In this document: positions 45,376-57,017 of the stretch, piece after piece | Layout: each line of letters begins with the position of its first letter | How positions within the stretch are numbered: the stretch's first letter is position 1 | From: Ephemerocybe angulata | Taxonomy: Eukaryota > Basidiomycota > Agaricomycetes > Agaricales > Psathyrellaceae | Direction: 5' to 3' | Length of the DNA: 64,000 bases | Assembly (NCBI GenBank): GCA_013368325.1 | Contig: JAACJK010000166.1 | Coordinates: 682,001-746,000 of the forward strand | Program-made: the position numbers and the translations under genes | Notes under the pieces: generated by a model | Seen by the model: only the letters and a program-made list of their open reading frames with translations | Told to the model about the DNA's origin: nothing | Databases searched by the model: none

Positions 45376-46714
45376 CTAGTTTTGAGCAATCCTGTGGAAC
45401 AAGCCCGGTCAGAATGGGGGAAAGAAAGACTGAGGAGGGTGATGCTCACCAAGCCTTCACGTAGTCCGCGAAGGAAACCATGCAGATCGTCTGCCAGATG
45501 CCGAGGCCGATACGAGGAGTGACACCGCGGTAGAGACCCTTGATGCCGTTCTGTCCGTAGATGTATTTGAGGGTATTGAAGACAGTGAGCTTGGCAGGTC
45601 GGTTGACGTCGGCGGCGGCACCCTTGGCCATACTCTGCATCTCCACACGAATGACCTCGATAGGCTGATTCCATGTTGCCAGAGCACCACCGATCGATGA
45701 GGCGAGAATCTTGTCCATGGCACCAAGGCTGTCCTTCTCGCCCTTTCCGCGAACTTTCCGGATTGTGTCCTCAGCAAGACGCGCGAAACCCATACTAGAA
45801 TGGAAGTGCGATAAGGATTGGCGTCAGCGGTGCCATTCCGAGACGTACCGAGAACCCCAGTTAGTGCATTGACGAATGGCAACAGCATTGACACCCTTGT
45901 TCACGCCCGCGAGACCTTCCTTGCGGTAGATATCAGCGAAGACGGCCCAGGTTGATGGAGGCTTGACTCCAGTAGCAGCGGTTTTGGCACGCGTAATCTC
46001 AGCAGTCTTCATGCATGTCGTGAATCCTTGAGGCCCTTTTTAGCCTGCAAGTCAAAGAAGCAGAGATAAGGGACGCACCCATCGTCGCGTAAGCCTGCGC
46101 AACACCACCAGTCATTCCACCGAGCAAACCAGCAAACGCGGGGTTGATACCGGCTGCTAATGTGACCGTCTCAACTTCCGAGGCGGTGAAGACCAGGACG
46201 GCACCCTTTGTCGAGGCTTCGATCCATGCCCAGGGAATGAGACCCTGGTAGAAACCGACGACACCACCACGTCCCCAGATGTTCTTGAGCGCCTGGAGCA
46301 TCGACTGGGACCGGTTGGCGGCCATCTGGGTCTTGATGACCTCGAGGGGTTGTCCAAGCGTTGTAACCTATACAAGTCCACCAAAAGGTCAATGACTGCC
46401 ATGTCATAGCGATCCATTTCGACTTGCCTCCTAGAAAACCAGAGAATAACCGTCAGGACGGAGCCACGTCAAAAGTCAAAAAGTGAAAACACGACGTACA
46501 AACTGTTAGGACACGGAAAGCATGTCAACACGGTCAGCTACACGTCGAGACGCGTTGAGGTGGGGAAGAAATACCATGTTCATGATGCCACCTGTGTCGA
46601 GGAATATCCGGCATAAGTTTACCCCAGCGTTCCGGCGAGGATGAGCAGACACATACCGACGGCAATGTTGGACCAGTTGACGCCTTTCTGGCCAGGTTCT
46701 CGTTGGACACCCAT
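45376..46714 (-). CDS. YHM2: Mitochondrial citrate/oxoglutarate carrier Yhm2
   Basis: An SLC25-type carrier that exchanges matrix citrate for cytosolic oxoglutarate, supplying cytosolic NADPH. It is very close to yeast Yhm2: [108 protein letters not shown] and [23 protein letters not shown]. The 5' end is finely split. Exon 1 is 46657-46714, exon 2 is 46575-46591 (17 nt), exon 3 is 46500-46502 (TTT) and exon 4 is 46428-46430 (GAG); exon 5 starts at 46367. Together they give VGGIMNM-F-E-VTTLGQ, matching the conserved (F/S)[11 protein letters not shown]. The intron 46368-46427 starts with GC. The last exon gives IAQN-stop at 45376-45378. Confidence 0.93.
46368..46427 (-). other. GC-AG intron in YHM2
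   Basis: On the minus strand the donor is GAG|GCAAGTC, the usual consensus of GC donors, and the acceptor is TATAG|GTT. It is 60 nt with a CTATGAC branch candidate. Confidence 0.8.
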
Positions 46715-47356
46715 TGCGGACTAGAGGACTGTGGTGGAGGGAGGAGAAAAGGGGAGGTAAGGGGGAGTGAGGGAAGGAAACAGAGTGCGTAGCAGCGGCC
46801 AGGGGTAAATAGCGCCAACAATATTTTTATATTTTCTCATTTCCCGCCCAAGTCGCACGACATTGGCGCGTGCGGCCGTATTTCTTAACTCGGAGCAACC
46901 CCAACATTCCCTCCGTTGTCCATTCATGCTATAGGAGCTCGTTCCACTATCATCGCGAGTCACAGTCCCCTGAAGCCAGCTACCATCGCGCTTCCTCAAA
47001 CGGCAGATTAGGAGAGCCAGCGGGTAATCCGGCACTGCGCCAACACTGCGCCGTTGCGGAGCCAAATCACGATGTTATTGGCAGCCGGATGGGGGTATCG
47101 TTCGACATTAAAACACAGGGGAGCAAACTAGAGAAATGTTGGGGTAAGGCATAAAAGATTAATATGTAACGTGGAGGTATAAAGAGCGAATGTGAAGCGT
47201 TCAAATGCATTACAGGGGGGGGAGAAAGCAATTAACGTAGATGGTGCAGCAGAAAGCGAAGAACTGAAATGTATGACCAACGCGGCGGCAGCACGATGGG
47301 CGAAAGGATGACGGCGGTCCGAAGCTGCCTCTCGAAATCACGCTGCATCTGTTTTA
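46715..47356. other. Intergenic: YHM2 promoter and coiled-coil gene 3' flank
   Basis: A T/A-rich stretch lies at about 46820-46850 upstream of YHM2. A G-run (nine G) is at about 47214-47222. Short ORFs here on both strands look random. No gene supported. Confidence 0.4.
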
Positions 47357-50300
47357 TCAGACTCGCCGAACCTCTCTTTCAAGCTGCAAAGTACGTTAGT
47401 ATCAGCTTGACTTGTCATCAAGTACCAACTCACTTGGTCAATTCAGCCTGTGCCTCCTCCAGATCCCCCTCCAAGTACCGCATCTCCATGCCCTTGCGCT
47501 CGACTTCCTGTTGCAGCTCCAATGCACCTTGCTGTGCCTTCTCCAACTCTTCCTTCAACGCCCTCAACGCTTTCTCATGGCCAGCCTGGAGATCGTAGAT
47601 CTTGTGTGTGTGCGCTTCATGCAGTTTCGCAAGGTCCTCCTTCGATACGCCAGGTGATGTAGGCGCACGGGCAGGGGATCCGTTTGCTTTGGGGGCACTC
47701 TGAGCAGCAGACAGGGCGGCCTTCACAGTGGAGAGTTCTCCTTCCAGATCAGAAAGCTTGACCAAGAGATCGGATTTCTGCGAAGCAAGGGTCCTAATCT
47801 CCTCGTCGTGAGTTGCACTCGCCTTCAGAGCATCCTCCGCGCGGCTCTTCGCGCTCTCCTCCAAATCCTTCTGATGCTTCTCCGACATTTCGGTGAGTGA
47901 TGATTTGGTCAGGTTGAGCATGTCCGTGACGGCTGCAAGGTCGTCCTTGGTGACAGCAAGCTCCTTCGACAAACGGGCGACCTCCTCAGCATGCTCTGGA
48001 GCAACTGCTGGTGCAGCAGATGCCGACGCGACGGCAGCATCTCGCTGTTCCTTGACAGCTTCCAACTCTCTGCGAAGCTCCTCTAGGCTCGCCTTTGATT
48101 TCGTGAGGTCGTCCTTGGTAGCCTTCAACTCCAGATTGATGTTGCTGATTTGCTTGTTGAAGCCCTTGGTCACAGAATCCAAGTCGGCAGCGTGGTCGCT
48201 TTGCAGTGAATCCGTGTTAGCTTTGTTCTGACTTTGAATCTGTGTGATGGTAGCGTTCGATTCGGCGCGCAGGCTTTGCAGCTCTTGAGCGTGAGCAGCA
48301 CCGGCCTCTTCCTATTGTGTAATATGTAAATCAAACGACAAGGATAGATGTGTTCTTGTAAATGCACCTTGGCTCGCTGGAACGCCTCCTTCAACAGGAC
48401 GTCATGCTCATCCTTCACGGTTTGAACCTTGCCATTGTAGATAGCTTCTTGGTTCTGGTAAATATTAGTCGATGCGTCGATATATGTACAAATCCTTCAC
48501 TCACATCGAGACTCTCTTGAATGGAAGCAATTTTCGAGTTGAGTTCTGCCTCCTTAGCAGTGTGCGCTGCTTCAAGCGTGCGGACTTGTTCGTCGTGGGC
48601 CGCCTGAGCGGATTCAAGGTCCTTTGAAGCTTGCTCTTGAGCGGCAAGGGCACCTGAGAGCTGCTCTTCAACCGATCGGAGGGTGTTCTGAACAGCGTTG
48701 AAGCGTTCTGACGCCTCGCTCAACTCCTGCGCATGCTCCGCGCTCACAGACTCGCTAAGAGCCTTAGTCTCGGTTTCCCGATCGCTGGCGGCCTTCTTCG
48801 CTTCATCCAGCGCTTGAGCACTAGAGGCCAGGTCCGACTCCAAAGCCTCAATCTTCGCCTGCAGCTTCTTCTGAGAATCCTCAGCCTCTTCAACCTGCTC
48901 TTTCAACTCGAGCACTTCCACCTCCAATTCTGAGATCTTGTTCGCAGAATCTTCCTTCTCTGCTTTGAGTTCATCGACCTGCGACTGGAGCTTCTCCAGT
49001 TCGGCCGCCTTGGGTTCTAACTCTGCAATCTTGATTTGGGCAGCTTGGATCGCTTCGTCGTGTGCTACTCTGAGAGCTTCGGTTTCCTTCGCAATGGCAT
49101 CGAAATCGGCCTGAGCCTTCAGCAAAGCCTCCCTCTCGACATCGGAGGCTTGTGTGGCATCAGCGAGTGACGCCTGGTTGGCTTGTAGGGCATTCAAACT
49201 CTCTTGCGTTGTCACAACAGTCGTTTCGAGTTCAGCGATCTGGGCTTGAAGTTGCTCCACTTGACTGGCGCTTTCGATGCTGGCAGCCTTTGCAGCCTCG
49301 AGCTGTGATTGAGTTTTAGTAAAGGCCGGTCTGACTGCTTATCACAACGCACCTCTGCCTTGACCTGTTCCAGAAGCGAGTCATGACCCGCCTGGTTAAC
49401 CTCCAACGACGCCTGGGCCTCCTTTAACTGGGCCTCTAATTCCGCCTTAGCCTTCTCCAACTCTTCGACGCGGGCAGCCTTCGCCTGCACATCTTCCAGA
49501 GCATTCTGGAAGGATCCTTGAAGCTTCTGAAGCTCGACTTCCAAGGTACCGACAGAATCCGTCTTTGATTTCAAAGAATCTTCCACTTCTTTCAGCTAAA
49601 ATTAAATTAGAAGCGGATTCACCGGAATTGAGTCACCAGCGTACCTGAGTTTGGAGGGCTTCAAGAGCCTTGGTATCCTCCTTCACCTCTTTGATCGACG
49701 AGATAGAAGCTGAGGGCCGCGTTGAAGGCGCTTTAGTCGCGGATGTCGAAACGGTGCGCGTCGGAGGTTTCGAAACGGAGGACACTCTGCTTGGGGCAGT
49801 CGCCGTTCGCGCAGTGGCCGGTTTCTTGACCGCGTCGGAGGACACCGCAGCCCTGGGCCGAGTAGCGGTCGCGGTGGCACTCTTTACGGACGCAACGGAG
49901 CCTGTGGGAGACGCAACCGACGTTCGTTTCGCGGCTGTTTCCGTGGTGGTGTTCGGTTTAGAGAAGCTAGAGGAAGCCGGCCTTGGTTTCCCGCTGGCAG
50001 AGGAGGAGAGGGGGGCTCTGGTGGTGGCGGGCGCGGAAGGTTTCGCTGGGGCGAGGGATGCTCGACGGGCTGGTGCTGCCGCCGAGGTGGCGGGAGCCCG
50101 AGATGCCATGGTAGGTTTGGCCGTGGCAGTAGGGCCTGCCGTTGACGATCTCCTCAACGAAGACGCTGTCGCCGTAGGTTTCGCGCCGATAGCGCCACCA
50201 GAGACTGAAGTCTTGACGGTCGGTGCACTCTTCAGGCTGCCCGAACCAAATGTCCCGGAGTTGATAATCTAGAAGTGGGGGATGTACGCTATAGCAAAGC

Positions 50301-50692
50301 TTATGATAAGAAACGTGGGCACTCACCTTCTTCACCAAAGGGGTAGGCGGATCGCCATTAGCTTTCGCCTTCCCTGTGTTGGTAGCAACCGACATAGACC
50401 CCTTTTCCCTGGTTCCAGTAACCTTCCTGACCGGCTTGGGCTCTGCGGGTTTCTCGAGCTCCTGAGGGACGGAGTTCTCGTCGACCTTGTCGTCGCTGAG
50501 AGAGAGCGTTCCACTTTCGGACTGGATTTCTGCTTCGTTGTCACCTGGCTGTGATTGTTCGCTCGTTATAGTATCCAGAGGAGCTTCAACATCAGGTTCT
50601 CCATGAGGGGACTCGACCGGGGAGGCCAGCGAGTTGTTGTCGTCGTCCTGAACTGATATCTGCTCAGAAACCTGCGGTTCGACCACAGACAT
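47357..50692 (-). CDS. Large coiled-coil protein with Ser/Thr/Ala/Pro-rich head
   Basis: About 1,000 residues. It starts MSVVEPQVSEQISVQ and has an acidic N-terminal segment, then a basic, Ala/Ser/Thr/Pro-rich region with many short SVSKPPTR- or SSLRRSST-like patches, which suggests microtubule or nucleic-acid binding and phosphorylation. From about residue 330 it is almost continuous heptad coiled coil (EELEKAKAELEAQLKEAQ; ELEVEVLELKEQVEEAEDSQKKLQAKIEALE). There is no motor, CAP-Gly or membrane segment. After the GTGAGT intron the last exon encodes only LEREVRRV before the TGA at 47357-47359. It may be a cytoskeletal or spindle-pole scaffold, but I cannot assign a family. Confidence 0.82.
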
Positions 50693-50866
50693 GCTTGTAG
50701 TTTGTTGGTAAAGGAGTGGAAAGAGAGAATACGGCGTCAAGCGGTACGGCTGATGACGCTGCCATTCCGCCGGCCACAATGAAAGATTTAGAATTCCACT
50801 GTGGGAATCCAATCATCAAATCATATGTCTCCGCTCTATCCTAAGTATCTACGACACTCAATTGAA

Positions 50867-52017
50867 TTAATTAATTGTGGCAAACAAGTTCAATGCATTC
50901 AACGCAGGCTCCTCGAGGTTGTTATGGTTGTACCCAAGGACAGCGACCTACGGTGAATGAGTATACGGAGCGGAACTGTCAATGAAAGCCACTTACTGAT
51001 GCAGGCTCGACGTTGAAATGTGTTCCTGCCGGTAAAAGTTAGTCTCCAGTGGATGTCTAGACAACATCGGTACACACCTAGGCAGAGAGGGAACCTGAGC
51101 CAGCGAGCTACCATTACTCGGTTAAAATGGCCATGGGCAACGATAAGCACATCGCGGGTGTCACACTCTCCTGCAAGATATTTCTTGTGGTGTTCTCGGA
51201 CCTACGGACGGAAAGAAGGTGAGAAGTCAGGAACCTCCAACGTTTGACTGCGCTCACTCTGGCGATCACACTGTCGACGCGATACTCCATCTCCGAAACG
51301 GACTCTCCCCCGGGGCATCTGAATGGAGGGAATTAGAGATAGCAGACGTGCCCTATCAAAGAGGATTACCCGTCCTTCCAGATGTCCCAGATGGGCTTGA
51401 GAGCACGAATTTCGTGGGTCTTGAGTCCCTCGTAGTCACCTACCGGGGTCCGGAGTGTTAGTGAGGGAAGGTCGAGGTAATCTCCATGGTCTCACCATAG
51501 TCCCACTCTCTCACTTCTTCGCATGTAACCTTCTCGGGCTTATCGGTGCACTTTTCAAACATAAGTTCGAAAGTCCTCTGAGCGCGGATACGAGGAGATA
51601 CGAGGGCTAACCCGATCTTCTTGGGGTCTACGGCTTGCACTGTTGGATAGATAGATAAGATTGACGCGACGATCTTGATCATGAATAAATGGCAAGGACA
51701 CACATCCAGGACCGACCAATCTTTCTGCGATAATCTTTACATTGGCCTCACCGTCTTCGGTTAGAGGGATGTCTGTGCGGCCAGTCTTCAGGAAGATCAG
51801 GCTTTGACCATTGCAGTAGAAAGACTGTACCCACATGTCGTCTAGAGTAAATGTTCAAAAAGACATGGATGAAGGAAGACGCTAGCAGCCACGCACCCGT
51901 TCTTGGACCACTCAGTTGGCCCTGGGGATATTCAGTCGGACTTAGGGACACCAAGCGACAAGAGAACTGACCGTGACGGACAATGAAAAGTCTGGGCATA
52001 GGACGTGAAGCAGACAT
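50867..52017 (-). CDS. SHB17: Sedoheptulose-1,7-bisphosphatase (Shb17-like, histidine phosphatase)
   Basis: A histidine-phosphatase-fold enzyme; yeast Shb17 dephosphorylates sedoheptulose bisphosphate in riboneogenesis. The N-terminus reads MPRLFIVRHG with the catalytic His, then TEWSKNGRHTGRTDIPLTEDGE, SPRIRAQRTFELMF, REWDYGDYEGLKTHEIRAL, VLIVAHGHFNRVMVARWLRFPL (second His) and AVLGYNHNNLEEPALNAL. All match Shb17. The first exons are tiny: 51972-52017, 51897-51921 (25 nt) and 51835-51841 (7 nt, A-CGA-CAT), giving ...KNG-R-H-TGRTD. The residue after RHG is Pro, not the Gln of yeast. Start at 52015-52017, stop at 50867-50869. It shares a 297-bp divergent promoter with VPS18. Confidence 0.9.
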
Positions 52018-52314
52018 GGTGTTGTTCAAGGAGAGGGGAACTCGATAATCAATCTCAACTCTGGTCAATCCAAATCGCTTTTATATCGCTTGGAAGATCA
52101 GAAGGCAGGTCTTTTAAACAGGTTTGTAAGTCGATTAGTAGATATGAAACTGGCAATGGATGACATCGTAATGTGGCGATCTGGGGCTTTTCGGCTTTAC
52201 GGCTGATTATGGCAATAGTCCATGATGGTCAGGCCCGCCAGGGAGACGTGACGCGCGCCGGATTCGGAGGCCCGCAGCGTCTAGTCTCTCCTCATCCTCC
52301 ACTCCGGCGACACG

Positions 52315-55300
52315 ATGTTCGACGAATGTAAGAACTACCTCGACAACGTGAGCACGAAACTGAAGTATTCATGTAGATGTCGAGCATGTTGCAGGAAACT
52401 CGGTCCTTCCGGCTCACATCGGATCGCCCCCAACACTTTACGAGGGATTCGAACCTCCAACGGGGCTTGACGAGTTAGCAGAAGATGTGGTGGAACTATC
52501 TGCATGTATCTCCCTCTTGCACTCGTATCATCTACTAAGTTTGAACCCAGGATACCCCAGCTGGGAATGTAACGCCCGACGCCCCAATATTCGACCTTGG
52601 ACGGGTCCAATTCGCCTTCCCCGCACCCCTCGCCTCCTTCGTCATTAGCTCGGATATGCTGTGCATGGGGCTCACAAACAACATGCTAGTCCTCATTGAA
52701 CTCACGCACGAAGACCAAGTCCTAAAGATCCAGATACCCCGGAAACCCACAGAAATGACGCTGTACAAAGTGTTCATGGACCCTTCTGGCCGTCATATCA
52801 TCATCACGTCTCAACAAGGAGAGAACTGGTATCTCTACAAGACATGGAAGAAACCTCGACAGCTGAAAGGATTCAAGATGGTCATCGAAAGCGTGGCATG
52901 GAACAAGACTGCGCTCCTCTCATCCTCACACCTTACCTCGACTAGGGAGATTCTCATTGGCGCGCGGAACGGTATCATTTACGAGGCCGTCCTCGACGCA
53001 GAAGATGATTTCTTCAAGTCTCAGGAACGATATCTGCAATCAGTCTTTGCCTTGCCCGAGAGGCACCCCATTACTGGACTCAAGTTCGACTACACCCCAG
53101 CCACGGATCCACAACGTGCTCTCGTTCTGGTGACCACCTCGACGCGAATCTACCAGTTTACTGGGCCCATTGACCGGAAACGGGACGAGAACGGCAGAAT
53201 CTTCTCAGCACTCTTCAGCCAATATCGAGACACGGCGCCAAGTAGGTGGGGTTCCTGCCTGGCCCAGAAATGGAGGTTAACATGGTCCCAGAGATCCTTG
53301 AACTGCCTGGAAACCTGGCATACTCCGAGCTTCGATTCTTTACGCCCAATTCAAGCCAAGCTCTATCGCAACCTCAAAGGCTAGCATGGCTAACAGGTGC
53401 GTTCTGGTCCAGTTCGAGGATGAACGCATTTGCGAACTCGTTATAGGACAAGGCATCTATCATGGCACAATCAACTACGACGCCTCGGTGGAAGATCATA
53501 TCGACTCAGCGCAACTTCTTCAGTACCCAACGCTTCCCGGGATAGATCAGCCTGATATTCCAATCTCACTGGCTGTTACTGAATTCCATTTCGTCCTTCT
53601 CTACAAGGATCGAGTGGTCGGAATATGCAATCTCGACGATAGAAAGGCCTACGAAGAATTGCTTCCCATTGTAAGGAAGTCAGACCTTTTCGAAGAACCT
53701 CATAACTCAATAACACGACCTTTAGAAACCGTCAGAAGAAGTCCGGGGGCTGGCAGCAGACCCTGTGAGAAAGACGTACTGGGTTTTTACCGACCAATCT
53801 CTCTTTGAACTCGTCGTTACCAACGAGGACAGAGATGTTTGGCGCACATATTTGGAGAAAGGTCTCTACTCGACAGCGTTGCAGTACGCAAAGGTCAGTC
53901 GTTTGCCTAACTGATCTGCCTACCAACCTCGCTGAAGCAATGAACAGACAGCTTCGCAACGCGACCAGATCTTGAAGGCCCAGGGAGACCATCACTTCAA
54001 AGAAGGTCGTTACTTCCAAGCTGCACAGGCGTTTGCCCACTCTTCTGCTTCGTTCGAGGAAGTAGTTCTCAAGCTCCTTGAGGTGGGAGATCGAGATTCT
54101 TTGCGGTCTTATCTAGTATCCCGCCTGGAGCGTACTCGAAAGACCGTGAGTTTTGTTACTCAATTTGTGAATTTGGCAGCTCATTGAACCATTGTAGGAT
54201 ATCACACAACGAATGATGCTGGCAACATGGTTAGTAGAGTTTTATCTAGGGAAGTGCAATGAGTTGGACGATATCATCGCCTCGGAGTCGGTCTCTCAGG
54301 ACGTCGAGAACCTCAGGGTTGCGCGTACAGAGCTAGAGGACGAGCTGCGACAATTCTTTGAGACGTACCGGGTAAGTGTATTACCGAAGCCATACGAACT
54401 GGCTTATCTGACATATTTATGAAGGCGAATCTCAACAAAGAAGCCGTTTACGAACTTATCCAAGGGCATGGCCGAACGGATATGTACCTGCACTATGCTA
54501 CTGTCATTGGCGATTTCCGGCGCGTGGTTGAACATTACATCTTAGAGGAAGAGTGGCTCAAAGCGATCGAAGTGATTAGCAGACAGGTAAACTGGCTTTA
54601 CTTTTGCTTTCGTTGGGTGGCTATTGATTATCTGGCAGACTGATCTGGAGCTCTACTATCGCTTTGGTTCCGTCCTAATTCGGCAGGCGCCCAAGGAAAC
54701 AGTGGACTCCTGGATTCGCCAAACATCCTTGGACCCTCACCGGTTAATACCATGTCTCCTGCAACTACAACACGCTCCTCGAGATCCACTATCCCCTAAC
54801 CAGGCCATCCGATACCTGAACCATGTCGTCTTCGAACAAGGCGATATCTCGCCTACCATCCACAATCTCCTCCTCACCTTCCATGTTTCGCCATCCTCAC
54901 CGCCAAAAGTGTCAACCTCTTCAGATGATGATGGCCCTCTTCTCCGGTTCCTTTCCACTGCACCCACCGACCTCATCACTGGGAAACCATACTATGATCT
55001 CGACTATGCTTTGCGATTGTGCAAGATGGCCGGGAGGACTCAACCCTGTGTACACCTGTACTCGAAGTTGGGATTGTGGGAGAACAGTGTCGACCTGGCT
55101 CTGGAGAAGGGCGATCTGGATCTCGCGAAGATCAATGCAGATATGCCTGAAGACGATCAGCCCCTGAGAAAGAAGCTCTGGCTGAAGATTGCCCGCTATG
55201 TTGTCCAAGACAAGAAGGATATCAAGGCGTAAGTTCCTCTCTTGTCAGTGGGTAATCCTGACTTGACATATGTTGCCTACAGTGCCATGCGCTTTTTGGA

Positions 55301-56160
55301 GAACACCGACCTCCTCAAGATCGAGGATATCCTGCCTTTCTTCCCAGACTTTGTGGTCATCGACGACTTCAAGGAAGAGATCGCTCATGCCCTGGAAGGG
55401 TACTCTGCACACATTGATGACTTGAAAGCCGAGATGGATGATGCGACTAAGACCGCCGAAGCAATACAGAAGGACATTGCTGCGCTGAAAAACCGGTTCA
55501 TTACCATTGATGCTGGCGAGCAATGCTCGAACTGCTCGAATTTATTATTAACGAGGCAGTTCTACGTCTTCCCATGCCATCACACTTTCCATGCGGACTG
55601 TCTCATCGGAATGGTAGGTGCCATCCGTCCATTGAATTGGATTCCGTTAACCTGGTGTTTGTTTGTAGGTGAAAGAGTATCTCCCTGCCCATGCTCTTCG
55701 AAGGATCCTGCTGCTGCAAAACCAGCTCGTCAAGGAAAACCCTCCTCCACGGAAGCAGCTTGCCAGTGCAGATATCGGGCGGCCGCAGCCTGCACCGCAG
55801 CGCACCCTGCTGTCGACCAACTTTGGACCCATTGCAAACCCGTTGCAGAACGGTGCCAAGGCCGCCAACTTGATTGGCCGGGGTGTCATTTCAGCTGGCG
55901 ATCGGTTGCGCGACTTGATTGTCCCAGACGCGTTGGCAACATTAGTTTCAGCACCGACAATGTGGATCCCCGGAATGGGTGGTGGTGGTGTCGCGAAGCC
56001 CGCTGCGAGCGACAAGCTTGGATCTGCGAAAGCGGAAAAGTTGCGTGCTGAGCTTGACGATCTGCTGACGAGTAATTGCCCACTGTGTGAGAGCGTCATC
56101 GTAGGCTTAGACAAGCCATTCGTGAAGGAGGGGGAGGCGGAGTCATCATGGACGTTATGA
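52315..56160 (+). CDS. VPS18: HOPS/CORVET subunit Vps18 (Pep3)
   Basis: A core subunit of the HOPS and CORVET tethers that act in fusion at endosomes and the vacuole. The N-terminal beta-propeller includes FDLGRVQFAFPAPLASFVISSDMLCMGLTN and TWKKPRQLKGFKMVIESVAWN. The Pep3/Vps18 domain with clathrin-type helical repeats follows (GDHHFKEGRYFQAAQAFAHSSASFEEVVLKLLEVGD; VYELIQGHGRTDMYLHYATVIGD). The C-terminal RING-like finger reads CSNCSNLLLTRQFYVFPCHHTFHADCL, with its last pair in CPLCESVIVG. Start: the ATG at 52315 (MFDEYVEHVAGNSVLP after the first splice). Stop at 56158-56160. At least 10 exons. It is convergent with CGR1, with 77 bp between stops. Confidence 0.93.
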
Positions 56161-56237
56161 TACCGTGGTCATTAGGCATTAATCCGGTCCGGAGATCTAT
56201 AATACAGATATGGTACAACCAGATGCTGGTAGAGAGA

Positions 56238-56805
56238 TCAGTGGTTGACTGTTTTGCTGCGTCCGGCGCGCTTCCTGAGGCGAGCAGCTTTTCTGGCACC
56301 CATCTGAAGATAAGAGAGGCGTCAGATGTGGAGCCTTTATCGCAAAAAACACCTGCCCGCTCGTACCATGAGTTTCGCTTCCTCAATCCGGCGCTTTTCC
56401 TCCGCAATCCTCTTACGTTCCAGAGTGACTTCTTTCCGCCTACAAGCACGGATGAGTGCCAAGGGGAACCAAAATAAGAATGCGGTCCGACGCACCTCTC
56501 GTATTCGGCCTGTTTCTCGTCTCTGAGTTCAGCCTGGAGCTTCTTGATTGCTTGCTCCTTTTTGGTTTTGTCCATTCGATCCTCCCACCGCTTTGTCTTG
56601 ACTCCCTTGGGCAGCTGAGAACGCCTGTTTTGATGTTCGGGGTCAATGGATGTGCGAGGAGAGAGGACAGGACGTACACAGTGGCGGACTTTTCGAGCTT
56701 CCATGCCTTTCCGGAGACACGGCCGTTCGATGAGGAGGCGAGGGCGACGACGGGGACGTCTTCGTGGATGATGTCTGCCTGCATGATGAGGGGAGAGGCC
56801 AACAT
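56238..56805 (-). CDS. CGR1: rRNA-processing protein Cgr1
   Basis: A small basic nucleolar protein needed for 60S pre-rRNA processing. Spliced, it reads GRVSGKAWKLEKSATV/RSQLPKGVKTKRWEDRMDKTKKEQAIKKLQAELRDEKQAE, then RKEVTLERKRIAEEKRRIEEAKLM, ending MGARKAARLRKRAGRSKTVNH. This matches the yeast Cgr1 order (SGKVWK, TSWELKKQKRLEDK, MHAKKVERMRRREKR). Almost the whole protein is one charged helix. Start at 56803-56805 (a second Met lies seven codons in), stop at 56238-56240. Four exons. It has a 212-bp divergent promoter with the next gene. Confidence 0.9.
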
Positions 56806-57017
56806 TGATGAGGTATGAATGTGATGGGAGAATCGAAAAAAGCTACCGTGTCAGCGTGGGTGCAGATGGTGTCTGCATATGTTTGCTGCCGCGACTGCTC
56901 TCTCATCGCTCCGTCTGCGAGCACGGAGGAGCTGGCGACCAACTCGTTCCACTCCCCCCCACGCTCTTTTATCTATCCCTTTTCCCCTCTTTTTCCCCAT
57001 TTTCGACGTCGTTCCCG

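Noticed and set aside
46721..47154. ORFs on both strands upstream of YHM2
   Set aside because: Short, without conserved motifs, and located in the promoter and T/A-rich region.
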